64,000 nt of DNA from Idiomarina sp. (GCA_020832105.1 JAFIFH010000075.1:38881-102880), one strand, 5' to 3'. Counted from the stretch's first letter, positions 36,683-47,060 are shown. Notes: generated from the sequence alone by a model not told the origin. Translations and numbers: made by a program.

Positions 36683-37114
36683 ATGCCCCAGATTGAGCGG
36701 ACCTCATTGGTACCGTACAGCTGTAAGCAAATGTTCGATTTAGTTAACGACGTACCGGCCTATCCAGAGTTTGTGCCAGGCTGTTCCGGTGCGCGTATTC
36801 TGGAGCAGGAATCGCAGCGCATTGACGCCGAATTACAAATCAGTAAAGCCGGCATTCAACAGAGTTTTGCTACCCGCAACACTTTACATGAACCTCATCG
36901 TATTGATCTTGAATTATTAAGTGGCCCCTTCAAAAGCCTGCAAGGTGCATGGCATTTTGAGGCATTAGATGATCACTCCTGCAAAGTCATTCTGCGCCTC
37001 GACTTCGAATTCTCCAGTCGCATGCTCCAGTTTGCTTTTGGTAAGGTATTCAATGAAGTGAATCGTCGCATGGTGGACTCTTTCGCGAAACGTGCACGGG
37101 TGGTTTACGGTTAA
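36683..37114 (+). CDS. ratA: RatA / COQ10-type START-domain protein
   Basis: 143 residues with the polyketide-cyclase/START fold: SLVPYSCKQMFDLVNDVPAYPEFVPGCS at the start and LDFEFSSRMLQFAFGKVFNE at the end. E. coli RatA has been reported to block ribosome subunit joining, while relatives of the COQ10 group bind ubiquinone. Which applies is not known. It shares one base with ratB (TAATG) and is divergent from smpB, a conserved arrangement. Confidence 0.9.
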   Translation: MPQIERTSLVPYSCKQMFDLVNDVPAYPEFVPGCSGARILEQESQRIDAELQISKAGIQQSFATRNTLHEPHRIDLELLSGPFKSLQGAWHFEALDDHSCKVILRLDFEFSSRMLQFAFGKVFNEVNRRMVDSFAKRARVVYG

Positions 37115-37455
37115 TGGAACAACAGTTGCTAACGCTTGAGGTGGTGTATGCTTTACCTGAGCGGCAGAAAATCATGGTCGTTCAGGTCGCAGCGGAGAGT
37201 ACCGTTGAGCAGGCTATTGAGCAATCAGGCATCATGCAACATTTTGATGACATTGACCTGACAAAAAACAGCGTTGGGATTTGGAACAAAACCTGTAAGC
37301 TTAGTGACCAACCACGCAATGGTGACAGGATCGAAATTTATCGGCCATTGGTGGCGGACCCGAAAGAAATCCGCCGTCGTCGTGCCGAAAAAGCCAAACT
37401 CGAAGGTCGCGCTGATAAAGTCACCGGCGGCCGCCTGGATGAAAAGCGCAAGTGA
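37114..37455 (+). CDS. ratB: RatB / RnfH-family small protein
   Basis: 113 residues with a ubiquitin-like fold: LEVVYALPERQKIMVVQVAAES, GIWNKTCKLSDQPRNGDRIEIYRPL, and the family ending ADPKEIRRRRAEKAK. The role is not established, though it always accompanies ratA in gammaproteobacteria. The start codon shares a base with the ratA stop. Confidence 0.9.
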   Translation: MEQQLLTLEVVYALPERQKIMVVQVAAESTVEQAIEQSGIMQHFDDIDLTKNSVGIWNKTCKLSDQPRNGDRIEIYRPLVADPKEIRRRRAEKAKLEGRADKVTGGRLDEKRK

Positions 37456-37466
37456 GGTTGTTGTAA

Positions 37467-37982
37467 ATGAAGTTGTTTATTATGCGCCACGGAGAAGCAG
37501 CGCCACAGCAAGCCTCAGCGTTGCTGGGTGGAGCCAGTTATGCAACGGATGAAGCGCGCGAATTAACATCCCTTGGGCGTGAAGAGGTCGTAGCAAGTGC
37601 ACAGTGGCTGAAAGCCCATTACCCGAAACTGGACCTGGCGATTAGCAGCCCTTTAGTTCGGGCTGAGCAAACGATGGACTTAGTTGCTAAAGAGATCCCC
37701 ATTGAAAGTAGGGAGATTTCTGCTGAGGTAACGCCGTCATCTGACCCTGAATCTTTTGCCAGTGCATTACTTGCAAGACTTCAGGTAGAACCTGCTGAGA
37801 CCGTGCTTGTAGTGTCGCACATGCCATTTGTGTGTTACCTGGTCAGCTACCTTGACCATAAGGTTCAGGCGCCATTGTTTCCCACCGCGGGTATTGCCGT
37901 TCTCGAGATTGAGCCATTGGCGATGGCCGGTGATCTGCAATCGATGACAGCGCCTCCGGAACCCACCCACGGGCACGCATAA
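37467..37982 (+). CDS. sixA: Phosphohistidine phosphatase SixA
   Basis: 171 residues of the histidine-phosphatase family. Motifs seen are LFIMRHGEA (catalytic RHG), LAISSPLVRAEQT and VVSHMPFV with the second catalytic histidine. E. coli SixA removes phosphate from phospho-histidine in phosphotransfer proteins such as those of the nitrogen PTS. It follows ratB by 11 bases. Its last codon and stop form one arm of a hairpin with the end of smrB. Confidence 0.92.
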   Translation: MKLFIMRHGEAAPQQASALLGGASYATDEARELTSLGREEVVASAQWLKAHYPKLDLAISSPLVRAEQTMDLVAKEIPIESREISAEVTPSSDPESFASALLARLQVEPAETVLVVSHMPFVCYLVSYLDHKVQAPLFPTAGIAVLEIEPLAMAGDLQSMTAPPEPTHGHA

Positions 37983-37997
37983 GGCACTGTCTTATGC
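37977..37997. repeat. Inverted repeat covering both stop codons of sixA and smrB
   Basis: GCATAAG (37977-37983) and CTTATGC (37991-37997) with a 7-base loop. Each convergent gene ends GCA TAA, so the two stops lie in opposite arms. No T-run follows, so termination here would be inefficient on the usual model. Confidence 0.6.
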
Positions 37998-38591
37998 TTG
38001 ATCTGTGTCTCGCCAGTCGAGCAGAGTACTTTTCAGCAACACCAGCAAAGCGCCCTGACCACCCCATTCCAGAGGGGCCTGGTGAAACGCAATCACCTCA
38101 GGGTGCTGCATTAGCCAGCCAGGTACACGCTGGCGCAACACACCGCTGCCCACCCCGTGAATAACATTCAGACAAAACCCTTGCTGCTTGATGCACTGGG
38201 TCACTGCCGCAGCCAGATCTTGTTGCGCTTCGGCCTGGGTCAAACCATGTAAATCAACCATCAAATCCGGACTGAAATCTCCCCGTCTAAGCTGTTTAGT
38301 CAGGTACGGATTCGCGCCATCCGCAGTGTATTTCATGATGCCTTCAGGCAGTGCGGGCTCAAACTGTGATGAAAAAGGGTGGCTGGCATGCTCACGATGG
38401 GTTTGTTTAAGATGACTGGTGGCGGCTTGACGTTTCCGTTTTGCTTGCTGGCGCTGGCGGTCATCGGCGCTCGTGATATGATGCGGAACAATATTATCGT
38501 CCTGAACCAATTTTCGGGTACCAGCCATCGCCTGGCGAAAAAGCGCGCGCTCTTGATCATTTATTTGGTCGTCAGGCGTATCGTCAGACAT
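37992..38591 (-). CDS. smrB: Smr-domain ribosome-rescue endonuclease SmrB
   Basis: 199 residues. A charged N-terminal half precedes an Smr domain with the conserved DLHGLTQAEAQQDL and a late HGVGSGVLRQRVPGWL motif. E. coli SmrB (YfcN) cuts mRNA between collided ribosomes. It is divergent from prmB, the arrangement found in E. coli. Confidence 0.92.
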   Translation of the reverse strand: MSDDTPDDQINDQERALFRQAMAGTRKLVQDDNIVPHHITSADDRQRQQAKRKRQAATSHLKQTHREHASHPFSSQFEPALPEGIMKYTADGANPYLTKQLRRGDFSPDLMVDLHGLTQAEAQQDLAAAVTQCIKQQGFCLNVIHGVGSGVLRQRVPGWLMQHPEVIAFHQAPLEWGGQGALLVLLKSTLLDWRDTDQA

Positions 38592-38739
38592 GAATATCCT
38601 TTGGCTTTAAGGTAATCTACATAGCATCTGTATATAGTACTCAGGCACAGGTGTGGAGTAAAACCCATTCAACCTGTCATACTATTATTATCCTCTTGTA
38701 TGGTGCTCGCCATACACGACAGTGAGTAAGGAAAACGGC

Positions 38740-39684
38740 GTGGAGTCAACCAACTTTAACGAACTGGCAGCAGAACTAAAATCCATTAAAGACTGGCAGC
38801 GTTACGCGGTCACCGAAATGAACCTAGCAGACGTCTTTTATGGCCATGGTGCGGCTGATGCCTGGCAGGAGGCCAATTTATTGCTCGCATCGGTGACGGC
38901 GCTGAATTTTCATGAATTGTCTGAAGTCGGCAATTGTCGCTTGACCAGTTTTGAAAAACAGAAGTTCTGGCAACTCCTGCAAAAACGTATCGACCAGCGC
39001 GTGCCGGCGTCCTACCTAACCCACCAGGCCTGGTTTGCTGGACTGCCGTTTTATGTGGACGAACGGGTGCTGATCCCGCGCTCACCTATAAGCGAGCTGA
39101 TTGAGCAACACTTTTCCCCTTGGCTCAACCACGAGCCACATCGAATTCTTGACCTGTGTACCGGTTCTGGCTGTATTGCGATTGCCTGCGCCTACGCGTT
39201 CCCGGAGGCGGACATCGACGCCCTCGATATTAGTGAGGACGCCCTTGCAGTCTGTGAACAGAATATTCAACAACATGGTCTCGAGCACCAGGTTACGCCT
39301 ATGCTGTCTGACGGGTTTAATGCCATCGCTGAACACCAGTATGATCTGATTGTGACCAATCCACCATACGTGGACGCAGAAGACATGGCGGATTTACCCG
39401 CCGAATACCATCATGAGCCTGAACTGGGTCTTGCTGCAGGTAATGACGGGCTCGATCTCGTGCGTCGTATTCTTAGTGAAGCTCCTCAACACCTCACTGC
39501 GCAAGGTATTCTGGTATGTGAAGTGGGTAATAGTATGGTGCACATGGAAGCAACCTGGCCCGGTGTCCCCTTCACCTGGCTGGATTTCGAACGCGGCGGT
39601 GAAGGTGTTTTTGTGATGACTCGGGAGCAGTTGGTAGAGCACGCTGCAGCCTTTAGTTCAACGACTACGCAGCCGACGGAGTAA
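38740..39684 (+). CDS. prmB: Ribosomal protein L3 glutamine methyltransferase PrmB
   Basis: 314 residues from the GTG at 38740, chosen because AAGGA lies 7 bases upstream; an in-frame GTG at 38722 has no site. It methylates a glutamine of ribosomal protein L3, using [15 protein letters not shown] and the SAM loop [14 protein letters not shown] are seen, with [10 protein letters not shown] carrying the glutamine-binding NPPY. The variant RSP in place of RPD is what separates PrmB from PrmC. It lies 5 bases before aroC. Confidence 0.95.
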   Translation: MESTNFNELAAELKSIKDWQRYAVTEMNLADVFYGHGAADAWQEANLLLASVTALNFHELSEVGNCRLTSFEKQKFWQLLQKRIDQRVPASYLTHQAWFAGLPFYVDERVLIPRSPISELIEQHFSPWLNHEPHRILDLCTGSGCIAIACAYAFPEADIDALDISEDALAVCEQNIQQHGLEHQVTPMLSDGFNAIAEHQYDLIVTNPPYVDAEDMADLPAEYHHEPELGLAAGNDGLDLVRRILSEAPQHLTAQGILVCEVGNSMVHMEATWPGVPFTWLDFERGGEGVFVMTREQLVEHAAAFSSTTTQPTE

Positions 39685-39689
39685 CCAGA

Positions 39690-40784
39690 ATGGCAGGGAA
39701 CAGTATTGGGCAGCTCTTTCGTGTGACCACCTTTGGCGAGAGTCATGGTGTCGCCATTGGGGGCGTGATTGACGGGTGCCCACCGGGTATTGAGTTATCT
39801 GCAGCAGATATTCAGCTACAACTGGATCGCCGCAGACCGGGTCAAAACCGTTACACCACTGCGCGTCGCGAGGCCGATCAGGTGAGGATTCTATCTGGCG
39901 TATTTGAAGGTAAAACCACCGGTACCCCCATTGGCGTGGTGATTGAGAATACCGATCAGCGTAGCCAGGACTACAGCAATATCAAAGATACGTACCGTCC
40001 GGGTCATGCTGATATTACGTATGATGCCAAGTATGGCTTCCGCGACTATCGTGGTGGCGGCAGATCGTCTGCCCGGGAGACTGCTATTCGTGTGGCGGCT
40101 GGGGCGATTGCGATGAAAGTACTTGCCGCACAGGGTATCAGTATTCGCGGTGCGATGGTGCAGATGGGTCCGGTAAAGGCACACAGCTTTGATTGGGAGC
40201 AGGTCAATAGCAACCCCTTCTTCTTTGTGGATGGCACTCAGCTTGCAGCCTTGGATGAAGAAATACGCCGTTTACTAAAGGCCGGCGATTCGGTTGGTGC
40301 GCGCATTCGCGTGGAAGCCCATGGGGTGCCTGCAGGGTGGGGCGAGCCAGTATTCGATCGCCTGGATGCGGATTTAGCCCATAGCCTGATGAGCATCAAT
40401 GCGGTGAAAGCGGTCGCCATTGGTGACGGTTTTGCGGTGGTGGAACAACATGGTAGCGAGCATCGTGACCCGATAACCCCTGCTGGCTTTAGCAGCAACC
40501 ACGCAGGGGGCGTGCTTGGTGGCATCAGTACCAGTCAACCGGTGACTGCGGAGATTGCGCTGAAGCCGACCTCGAGTATTACCATTCCAGGCCCCAGCAT
40601 TAACCGTCAGGGTGAGCCTATTGAAGTGGTCACGAAAGGTCGGCACGACCCATGTGTAGGCATCCGAGCGGTGCCCATTGCCGAGGCAATGATGGCGATT
40701 ACTTTGCTTGATCACTGTTTGCGCAATCGGGCGCAAAACGCAGGGGTAAACTCCCCCTGGCAGTTTACCCCTGATGCCTCATGA
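39690..40784 (+). CDS. aroC: Chorismate synthase
   Basis: 364 residues. It makes chorismate from EPSP with reduced flavin, the last shared step of aromatic amino acid synthesis. The start [18 protein letters not shown], the signature [13 protein letters not shown] and the late [18 protein letters not shown] are all intact. It follows prmB by 5 bases and overlaps the MFS gene by 4 bases (ATGA). Confidence 0.97.
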   Translation: MAGNSIGQLFRVTTFGESHGVAIGGVIDGCPPGIELSAADIQLQLDRRRPGQNRYTTARREADQVRILSGVFEGKTTGTPIGVVIENTDQRSQDYSNIKDTYRPGHADITYDAKYGFRDYRGGGRSSARETAIRVAAGAIAMKVLAAQGISIRGAMVQMGPVKAHSFDWEQVNSNPFFFVDGTQLAALDEEIRRLLKAGDSVGARIRVEAHGVPAGWGEPVFDRLDADLAHSLMSINAVKAVAIGDGFAVVEQHGSEHRDPITPAGFSSNHAGGVLGGISTSQPVTAEIALKPTSSITIPGPSINRQGEPIEVVTKGRHDPCVGIRAVPIAEAMMAITLLDHCLRNRAQNAGVNSPWQFTPDAS

Positions 40785-41980
40785 GTTTTGCCGAACTTGA
40801 ACCCCGGGCGCGCCGCCAAAGCCGCCTGCTGACCTTTAGTTATTTCTGTTATTTTTCCGTTCTTGCCGTTTTCGTGCCTTACCTGGCGGTGTATCTGGAC
40901 GCGGTGGGCTTTAATTCGCGTGAAATCGGTGAGCTCATTGCAATCATTACTGCCTGTCGGGTATTTGGTCCACCTTTGTGGGCCACACTCGCGGATAAAA
41001 GTGGCCGCCGTTTACCCTATATTCGCCTGGGTGCCTCAGCCGGTCTAGTCCTGTTTCTTGCGCTCATGCTCTCATCCAGCTACTGGTGGGTGGCGCTGAC
41101 CATGGGCTTAATGAGCTTATTCTGGTCGGCGATTCTGCCGCAACTGGAGGTTCTGTCACTGGCGACCTTAGGCCAGCGCACGGAACTCTATTCGCGTATT
41201 CGGGTGGGTGGTAGCCTTGGTTTTATTGCAGTTTCATTGGTCATTGGTGAGCTGCTGGTGGCGACTGGGGCGCATCGCTTCCCCATATATGGTGCGATTC
41301 TGGTCGCCTTACTGTTGATCAGCGTGGCGCGGCTGTATGAACCGAAAGCCGTGGTTAATGCGACCATTGCCCCGCAACATCAGGGATCTATCTGGAAGCG
41401 GATCAAACAACGTCAGTTCATTGCGTTCTTATTGTCAACGACCTTACTGCAGGCTAGTTTTGCGCCTTTTTATGCGTTTTTTGCCCTGTATCTAACATAT
41501 TTAGGGTATCCGCCTTATGCGGTGGGCATGTTGATAGCGTTCGGTGTGGTGGTGGAAGTGGGGATGTTCTTCATTGCCGGCAAAGTGGTGGTGCGCCATG
41601 GGGTGCGCAATATCTTAATATTTTGCATGTTAGTGACCGCCCTGCGCTGGGCCTTGATGGCACAGTTCGCCGAAGTATTCTGGTGGCTATTGCTGGCTCA
41701 AGGGCTTCATGCGTTTAGTTTTGCACTGCACCATGCGGCGGCTATCCGGTTTATTCATCAGCATTTTCCAGCGCATGAGCAAAGTCGAGGGCAGTCGTTC
41801 TACGTGGGTTTCGGCTTTGGCGCCGGTGGTGCGTTGGGGGCTTGGGGAGCAGGTATGGTGTGGCAAGAGCACGCTGGTGCTGCAATGGGCTTCGCCGGTG
41901 CGGCGGTACTCGCGCTTTGCGGCGCCTTGCTCTGTTTGTTGATGGCCAGGGACAAAGCTCAGCATCCGGTAGCTGCATAA
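40781..41980 (+). CDS. MFS transporter, HcaT/MFS_1-like
   Basis: 399 residues with about 12 membrane helices. The opening [21 protein letters not shown] and the loop [11 protein letters not shown] (loop 2-3 motif of the major facilitator family) match the 3-phenylpropionate-permease-like branch. The substrate is not known. Starting inside the aroC stop codon, it is translationally coupled to aroC. Confidence 0.82.
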   Translation: MSFAELEPRARRQSRLLTFSYFCYFSVLAVFVPYLAVYLDAVGFNSREIGELIAIITACRVFGPPLWATLADKSGRRLPYIRLGASAGLVLFLALMLSSSYWWVALTMGLMSLFWSAILPQLEVLSLATLGQRTELYSRIRVGGSLGFIAVSLVIGELLVATGAHRFPIYGAILVALLLISVARLYEPKAVVNATIAPQHQGSIWKRIKQRQFIAFLLSTTLLQASFAPFYAFFALYLTYLGYPPYAVGMLIAFGVVVEVGMFFIAGKVVVRHGVRNILIFCMLVTALRWALMAQFAEVFWWLLLAQGLHAFSFALHHAAAIRFIHQHFPAHEQSRGQSFYVGFGFGAGGALGAWGAGMVWQEHAGAAMGFAGAAVLALCGALLCLLMARDKAQHPVAA

Positions 41981-42031
41981 CAACTGATCGCGTCAGGTGG
42001 CCGGTTACCTGCGTTGGGTGTCGGCCAGGAG

Positions 42032-42049
42032 GGTGGTGGCATTACCACC
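42032..42049 (+). terminator. Possible weak terminator after the MFS gene
   Basis: GGTGGT (42032-42037) and ACCACC (42044-42049) form a 6-base stem followed by only three Ts. A second inverted repeat, TGGCCG/CGGCCA, lies just upstream (41998-42003 and 42022-42027). The rest of the 123-base gap holds no other signal that I can identify. Confidence 0.3.
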
Positions 42050-42103
42050 TTTGCGAGATAATCAGGACATCCACATAAAAGTGACTCAACAAGAGATATT
42101 CAT

Positions 42104-44899
42104 ATGACAACATCTACCCGAGCACAAACGCCGGTGCTGGCTGCTATTTTACTGGCGTTATCTGCCACCAGCGGACTTGCCGTGGCCACCAGTGAGACTG
42201 AGAAACGGCCTCTTGAACTCACCGATATTATGCAGTTCCGTGAAATCGAACAGCGTGCCACCAGTGAAAATGGTGCCTGGTTAGCCTTTGCCGCAGTGCC
42301 TGACTTTGGCGATAGCCAGGGCCAGGTGGTGAACACTTTGAGTGGCGAAAGGTTTTACGTAGAGCGCGGCGACCGGCCGCAGCTCAGTCGCGATGGGCGT
42401 TTTGTAGCGTTTCGTCAGCAGGCACCTCTGCTGCAGCGTGAGCAGGCAGCGCACGACGATGCCGATGACGAGTTGAAAAAAGAAGCCAAGCGCACCCACA
42501 TGGTGGTTGTGGATACCGAGTCGGGTGAACAAACCACAATTGAGAATATCGAACGCTTTAGTTTTACCGGTGACGGTCTTAACCTGGTGATGCTGCAAGC
42601 GGCTGAGGACAATGATAAAAAAAATGGCCAGCAGTTAGTGATACGCGCGTTAGACAGCGGTACTGAACGCACACTGACGCGAGTAACCGCTTTTACCACT
42701 GCTGAGCAAGGTCCGCGAGTGGCCGTGGTTCGCTTGCCAGAGCCTGCGCAGGAAAGCGACGATGACGCTGACCAGGACGCGGCGGAAAAAATCGAGCAGT
42801 TACTAGTGATAAATACCCGCAACGGGTCTCAACTGACGTTGCAGGAAGGCGCTGATATTAAGTTACAGGGGCTGGCATTTAATCATCAGGGCACATCGCT
42901 GGCATATCTGCAGGGGCCAAGTGAGAGTGACAACCCTGATCCTGCGCAGCAATTATGGCTGTGGCAATATGGCCAGCAACAGGCCAGCCTGGTGGACACA
43001 CAGCGCGCGGGCTACGTATTGAGCGAACATGCCTCACCGAGCTGGAGCGAAGATGACTCGCGTTTATTCATCGGTTTCCGTGAAGCACAGGACACCCCGG
43101 CCAGCGCATTAGGTATGCCGCAGAGTCACGATGATTTATACAACCTTGAACGCTTAACCAGTGATCGCCGGTTACAGGTATGGCATGGTGATGACGAGCG
43201 CATCGTTACTCACCAACGCGAGACGCATAGCGCAAGACATCGCGCAACCACGCCAGCGGTAGTGTGGCTGGACGAACGCAGGGTGGTGCATCTTGGTGCT
43301 GATATTGAAGACAGCTGGCGCCAGAGCGAACACCCGGACGCACAGTTGATCAGTAGCAGCAATGCGCACTTACGCGAGATCAGCTGGAATGGTTTTTATC
43401 ACGACATCGATCACGTCAACTTGCACACCGGTGAGCGCCAGAACGTCGTATCTCGGGTACGCAGCTCAGAACGTGGCGCTTTATCACCAGATGGCCGCTA
43501 TGTAGCCTACCTCAGCGACGAGCAATACTATATGTTTGATGCCACCAGCGGCGAAAGCACTGCGGTTGCCAGTGATATTGAGGTGTCCTGGGTAGATGAG
43601 CAAAACGACCGGCCGATGGAAGCATCGGCCTACGGCGTTGCTGGCTGGCTGGACGACAACAGTGGGTTTCTCGCCTATGACCGCTACGATATCTGGAAAA
43701 TTACTATCGATGGTGAAGCGACGCAGCTGACTGACGGTGGTCGCGACGCACAGAAGCAATTCCGGGTACGCGCATTAGATGATGCGTTAGGCTTACCTGC
43801 TGACGGTCAGCTCTTAGTACACAGCTATAGCGATAGTGAAAAATACCATGGCTTCTGGTCACTGGACCTCAGTAACGGTGAATTTACTACGCTGGTTGAA
43901 GACAAAAAGCGCTATCAGTTTGTCGAGTATTTAGCAGAGCAGGAACGGGTGATATTTACCGAAGAAGACTTTCGTCAGTTTCCGGATCTGCTGTCCGCAC
44001 CGCTGGACTTCAGCGAACGTACCCGACTGACCGATGTGAACCCACAGGTCGCAGATTTCAGCTGGGGTGACCCTGAGCTGATTGACTGGCAAACCGACGA
44101 CGGTGATACGTTGCAAGGTATCGTGATCAAGCCAGACAATTATGATCCGTCGCGCACCTACCCGGTCATGGTGTATTACTACGAACAGTTTTCTCAGCGG
44201 ATGTATCACTTTAATCAAATGAAAGTGAACCACCGGCCTAATTTCCCATTCTATGTGGGACAGGACTATGTGGTGTTCTTACCAGATATTCGTTTCCGGT
44301 TAGGAGCTCCCGGCCCGAGTGCCACTGAATCCCTGGTGCCAGGTGTAAATAAACTGATTGAGATGGGCATTGCTGACCCTGATGCGATTGGTTTGCACGG
44401 GCATAGCTGGTCTGGATATATGTCTGCGTTTGTGGTTACCGAAACCGACATGTTTGCCGCAGTGGTCAGTGGTGCGCCGGTGTCGAATATGACCAGTGCG
44501 TATACTGGCATTCGCTGGCAGTCAGGTTTGGCGCGGCAATTCCAGTATGAAACAGGCCAAAGTCGGCTGGGTCCATCGATGTATGAAAATCTTGACCCCT
44601 ACATTAAAAACTCACCGGTATTTTTCGCCGACCAAATCAACACACCCATGTTAATTCAGTTTGGTGACGCTGACGGCGCGGTACCCTGGGAGCAGGGAAT
44701 AGAATATTATCTGGCACTACGTCGATTGGATAAAGATGTTGCCATGCTGCATTACGAAGATGAACCGCATCACTTGCAGCAGTATGCAAACAAAGTGGAT
44801 TACAGCATTAAAATGCTGGAGTTCTTTGATCACTACCTGAAAGGCGAACCAGCACCAGACTGGTGGTCTGAAGGTATGCCATATCAGGCTTACGACTAA
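42104..44899 (+). CDS. S9-family (prolyl oligopeptidase) exported peptidase
   Basis: 931 residues. A signal peptide ends near residue 28 (SGLAVA). A long propeller-like region (about 35-660) with many acidic residues precedes the alpha/beta hydrolase domain. The nucleophile is the serine in LHGHSWSGYMSAF. The Asp is in FGDADGAVPWE, and the His in EDEPHHLQQYA. All three are intact. Such enzymes cut after proline or other residues in peptides; this one should work in the periplasm. The single gene is followed by epmC after 4 bases. Confidence 0.88.
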   Translation: MTTSTRAQTPVLAAILLALSATSGLAVATSETEKRPLELTDIMQFREIEQRATSENGAWLAFAAVPDFGDSQGQVVNTLSGERFYVERGDRPQLSRDGRFVAFRQQAPLLQREQAAHDDADDELKKEAKRTHMVVVDTESGEQTTIENIERFSFTGDGLNLVMLQAAEDNDKKNGQQLVIRALDSGTERTLTRVTAFTTAEQGPRVAVVRLPEPAQESDDDADQDAAEKIEQLLVINTRNGSQLTLQEGADIKLQGLAFNHQGTSLAYLQGPSESDNPDPAQQLWLWQYGQQQASLVDTQRAGYVLSEHASPSWSEDDSRLFIGFREAQDTPASALGMPQSHDDLYNLERLTSDRRLQVWHGDDERIVTHQRETHSARHRATTPAVVWLDERRVVHLGADIEDSWRQSEHPDAQLISSSNAHLREISWNGFYHDIDHVNLHTGERQNVVSRVRSSERGALSPDGRYVAYLSDEQYYMFDATSGESTAVASDIEVSWVDEQNDRPMEASAYGVAGWLDDNSGFLAYDRYDIWKITIDGEATQLTDGGRDAQKQFRVRALDDALGLPADGQLLVHSYSDSEKYHGFWSLDLSNGEFTTLVEDKKRYQFVEYLAEQERVIFTEEDFRQFPDLLSAPLDFSERTRLTDVNPQVADFSWGDPELIDWQTDDGDTLQGIVIKPDNYDPSRTYPVMVYYYEQFSQRMYHFNQMKVNHRPNFPFYVGQDYVVFLPDIRFRLGAPGPSATESLVPGVNKLIEMGIADPDAIGLHGHSWSGYMSAFVVTETDMFAAVVSGAPVSNMTSAYTGIRWQSGLARQFQYETGQSRLGPSMYENLDPYIKNSPVFFADQINTPMLIQFGDADGAVPWEQGIEYYLALRRLDKDVAMLHYEDEPHHLQQYANKVDYSIKMLEFFDHYLKGEPAPDWWSEGMPYQAYD

Positions 44900-44903
44900 A
44901 TCT

Positions 44904-45482
44904 ATGCAGCAGAGTCAGTTCCACCAGGTCAAGCATGTGATTACGGTATTTAATCAGTGCTTTGCTGAGTCTATGAACACCCGGTTGGTGCTCGGTGAAG
45001 GGGAGCCTCTGTATATACCGGCTTCTAATCGCTGCAGCTTCCACCGGGTGGTTTTTGCGCATGGCTTTTACCGCTCAGCACTGCATGAAATCGCGCATTG
45101 GTGCGTCGCTGGCAAGGTACGTCGGCAACTGGTGGATTACGGTTACTGGTATAAGCCCGACGGTCGCAACGCCACAGAGCAAAAGGCGTTTGAGCAGGTC
45201 GAGCGAAAACCCCAGGCCCTTGAGTGGCTGTTTTGCTTAGCGGCAGGCCACTCATTTGAAGTGAGCTGCGATAATCTCGGCGCAAGCGAACCCGAGACTA
45301 TCGATGGCGCCGCGTTTGCGCGCCAGGTCGAGGCTCAACTGGAGTGCTACCTGCGCGCTAATGTGCCACCGCGCGCAGCCATTTTTGCAAAAGCCCTCGC
45401 TAGCTTCTATGGTCATCGAGACCCATTGGGGTCAGTCGACCAACTGTGTAGAGCAGATTCGACCCTGCCTGAGTTCGCCTGA
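44904..45482 (+). CDS. epmC: Elongation factor P hydroxylase EpmC
   Basis: 192 residues. It hydroxylates the modified lysine of EF-P. The metal-binding motif LHEIAHWCVAG (H-E-x-x-H) and YGYWYKPDGRN match E. coli YfcM well. Near relatives of aroC and mepA carry this gene in E. coli too. EpmA and EpmB are not in this window, so the pathway is not complete here. Confidence 0.92.
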   Translation: MQQSQFHQVKHVITVFNQCFAESMNTRLVLGEGEPLYIPASNRCSFHRVVFAHGFYRSALHEIAHWCVAGKVRRQLVDYGYWYKPDGRNATEQKAFEQVERKPQALEWLFCLAAGHSFEVSCDNLGASEPETIDGAAFARQVEAQLECYLRANVPPRAAIFAKALASFYGHRDPLGSVDQLCRADSTLPEFA

Positions 45483-45495
45483 AGGAGCATTATCT

Positions 45496-46620
45496 ATGTT
45501 TAAGATTGGTCTGGTTATCAACCCGTTTGCAGGGATTGGTGGGGCGGTTGGCCTGAAAGGGAGTGACGGTGCGCAGACCCGCGAGGAGGCTCTGGCTAAA
45601 GGTGCAGAGCAAAAGGCAGCGCAGCGGGCAGCGGAGGCGCTTGCGATGCTGGCTGATGATACCGCAGATATCTCCTGGCTGACCGCCGCAGGCGCAATGG
45701 GTGCTGACACCCTCAGCAATCTTGGTTATCAGCACCACGTTGTTTATCAAAGCGTGGGCGAACAAAGCGAATCGGCCGATACCCAAAGTGCCGTGCAGGC
45801 GATGCTTGATGCAGGGATTGATTTGCTGGTCTTTGCAGGTGGCGATGGTACTGCCAGAGACGTGTGTGCGGTTATTGGCGACCAGTTACCGGTGGTTGGT
45901 ATTCCTGCGGGCGTGAAGATTCACTCAGGCGTTTACGCTGTGTCTCCAAGAGGTGCCGGGCGTGTGCTGGAACAATTGGTCAGTGGCCAGCTTACCTCGG
46001 TTCGCCATGCGGACGTGATGGACATTGACGAAGATGCGTTCCGCGAAGGTACGGTGCGGGCACGGCGCTACGGTGAAATGCTGGTGCCTAAAGAGCTCGA
46101 ATATATGCAGGCTGTTAAAATGGGTGGTATCGAAAGCGACGAGCTGGTGTTAACCGACATTGCAGATGACATTTTTGAGCGAATGGAAGATGACACCTTG
46201 TACGTGATGGGCTCGGGGACCACGGTTGCGGCGGTGATGGATAACTTGGGCCTGGAGAATACGCTGCTTGGCGTCGATGCGGTGGTGAATGAAGAGCTCG
46301 TTGGCAGTGACCTGACCGCACAGGCGCTTGAGTTGCTCCTTACTGAATATCAGCATGCATACCTGGTGATTACCTTGATAGGTGGCCAGGGACACCTCTT
46401 TGGCCGCGGTAACCAGCAGCTGAGTCCTGCGGTGATCCGCAAAATTGGCCGTGAGCGGATCATTGTGGTGGCAACCAAAACCAAGCTAAAAGCCCTGAAT
46501 GGTCGACCTTTGCAGGTGGACACCGGCGATAGTGACTTAGATCAGGCGCTCAGTGGCTTTATTCAGGTCACCACGGGGTATCACGACCGTACCATGGTCG
46601 CGGTGAAAGCGGTGGAGTAG
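45496..46620 (+). CDS. ATP-NAD kinase-fold protein
   Basis: 374 residues from the ATG at 45496, chosen because AAGGAG lies 8 bases upstream. The kinase motif is FAGGDGTARDVCAVI near residue 115, preceded by GLVINPFAGIGGAVGLKGSDG at the start. Further motifs are IPAGVKIHSGVYAVSP and TTVAAVMDNLGLENTLLGVD. It belongs to a branch distinct from the NadK enzyme; members are often annotated as acetoin catabolism-like or ATP-NAD kinase family. Substrate unknown. It lies 13 bases after epmC. Confidence 0.78.
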   Translation: MFKIGLVINPFAGIGGAVGLKGSDGAQTREEALAKGAEQKAAQRAAEALAMLADDTADISWLTAAGAMGADTLSNLGYQHHVVYQSVGEQSESADTQSAVQAMLDAGIDLLVFAGGDGTARDVCAVIGDQLPVVGIPAGVKIHSGVYAVSPRGAGRVLEQLVSGQLTSVRHADVMDIDEDAFREGTVRARRYGEMLVPKELEYMQAVKMGGIESDELVLTDIADDIFERMEDDTLYVMGSGTTVAAVMDNLGLENTLLGVDAVVNEELVGSDLTAQALELLLTEYQHAYLVITLIGGQGHLFGRGNQQLSPAVIRKIGRERIIVVATKTKLKALNGRPLQVDTGDSDLDQALSGFIQVTTGYHDRTMVAVKAVE

Positions 46621-46644
46621 TCATTGCAGTAAACCCGAGCATAC

Positions 46645-46681
46645 AAAAAAGGCGGTCAGTGAATAGCTGACCGCCTTTTTT
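46645..46681. terminator. Bidirectional intrinsic terminator
   Basis: AAAAAAGGCGGTCAG (46645-46659) pairs with CTGACCGCCTTTTTT (46667-46681) around a 7-base loop. It ends the NAD-kinase-fold gene on the plus strand and the ferredoxin on the minus strand. Confidence 0.92.
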
Positions 46682-46698
46682 GTTACTGCTGTGCAAGT

Positions 46699-47019
46699 TT
46701 AAAACTGCGACACAGGCAAGCGCACGATGATGCCATCAAGTTCGGCGGTCATCTCAATCTGGCAGCTTAACCGGCTGTTGTCTTGCGGATCATTGGCCAT
46801 GTCGAGCATACTTTCTTCCATATCACCGACTGGCGGTAACTTGCCTAACCAGGCTTCGTCGACGTATACGTGGCAGGTGGCACATGAGCATACGCCACCG
46901 CATTCTCCGATAATTCCGTCAATCATATTGTCGTTGGCCGCTTCCATCAGGCTTTGGCCAACTTCAACGTCAACATCATACTGGGCACCATTGGCTTCAA
47001 TGTAAATCGCTTTAGGCAT
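46699..47019 (-). CDS. Adrenodoxin-type 2Fe-2S ferredoxin
   Basis: 106 residues from the ATG at 47019. The cluster ligands are in GECGGVCSCATCHVYVDE (C-x5-C-x2-C), with the fourth cysteine in RLSCQIEM. This spacing is of the vertebrate/adrenodoxin type. It carries single electrons, and the partners are unknown. It stands alone, divergent from gpt. Confidence 0.88.
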   Translation of the reverse strand: MPKAIYIEANGAQYDVDVEVGQSLMEAANDNMIDGIIGECGGVCSCATCHVYVDEAWLGKLPPVGDMEESMLDMANDPQDNSRLSCQIEMTAELDGIIVRLPVSQF

Positions 47020-47051
47020 AAGGTTGCTCTCGTGTTTGGATTGCTGAAAAG

Positions 47052-47060
47052 TGGTATAGT
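47052..47060 (+). promoter_or_regulatory. Possible extended -10 promoter for gpt
   Basis: TGGTATAGT at 47052-47060 holds a TGn element before a TATAGT hexamer, 78 bases before the gpt ATG. No good -35 lies at the right distance, which an extended -10 does not require. Confidence 0.35.
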
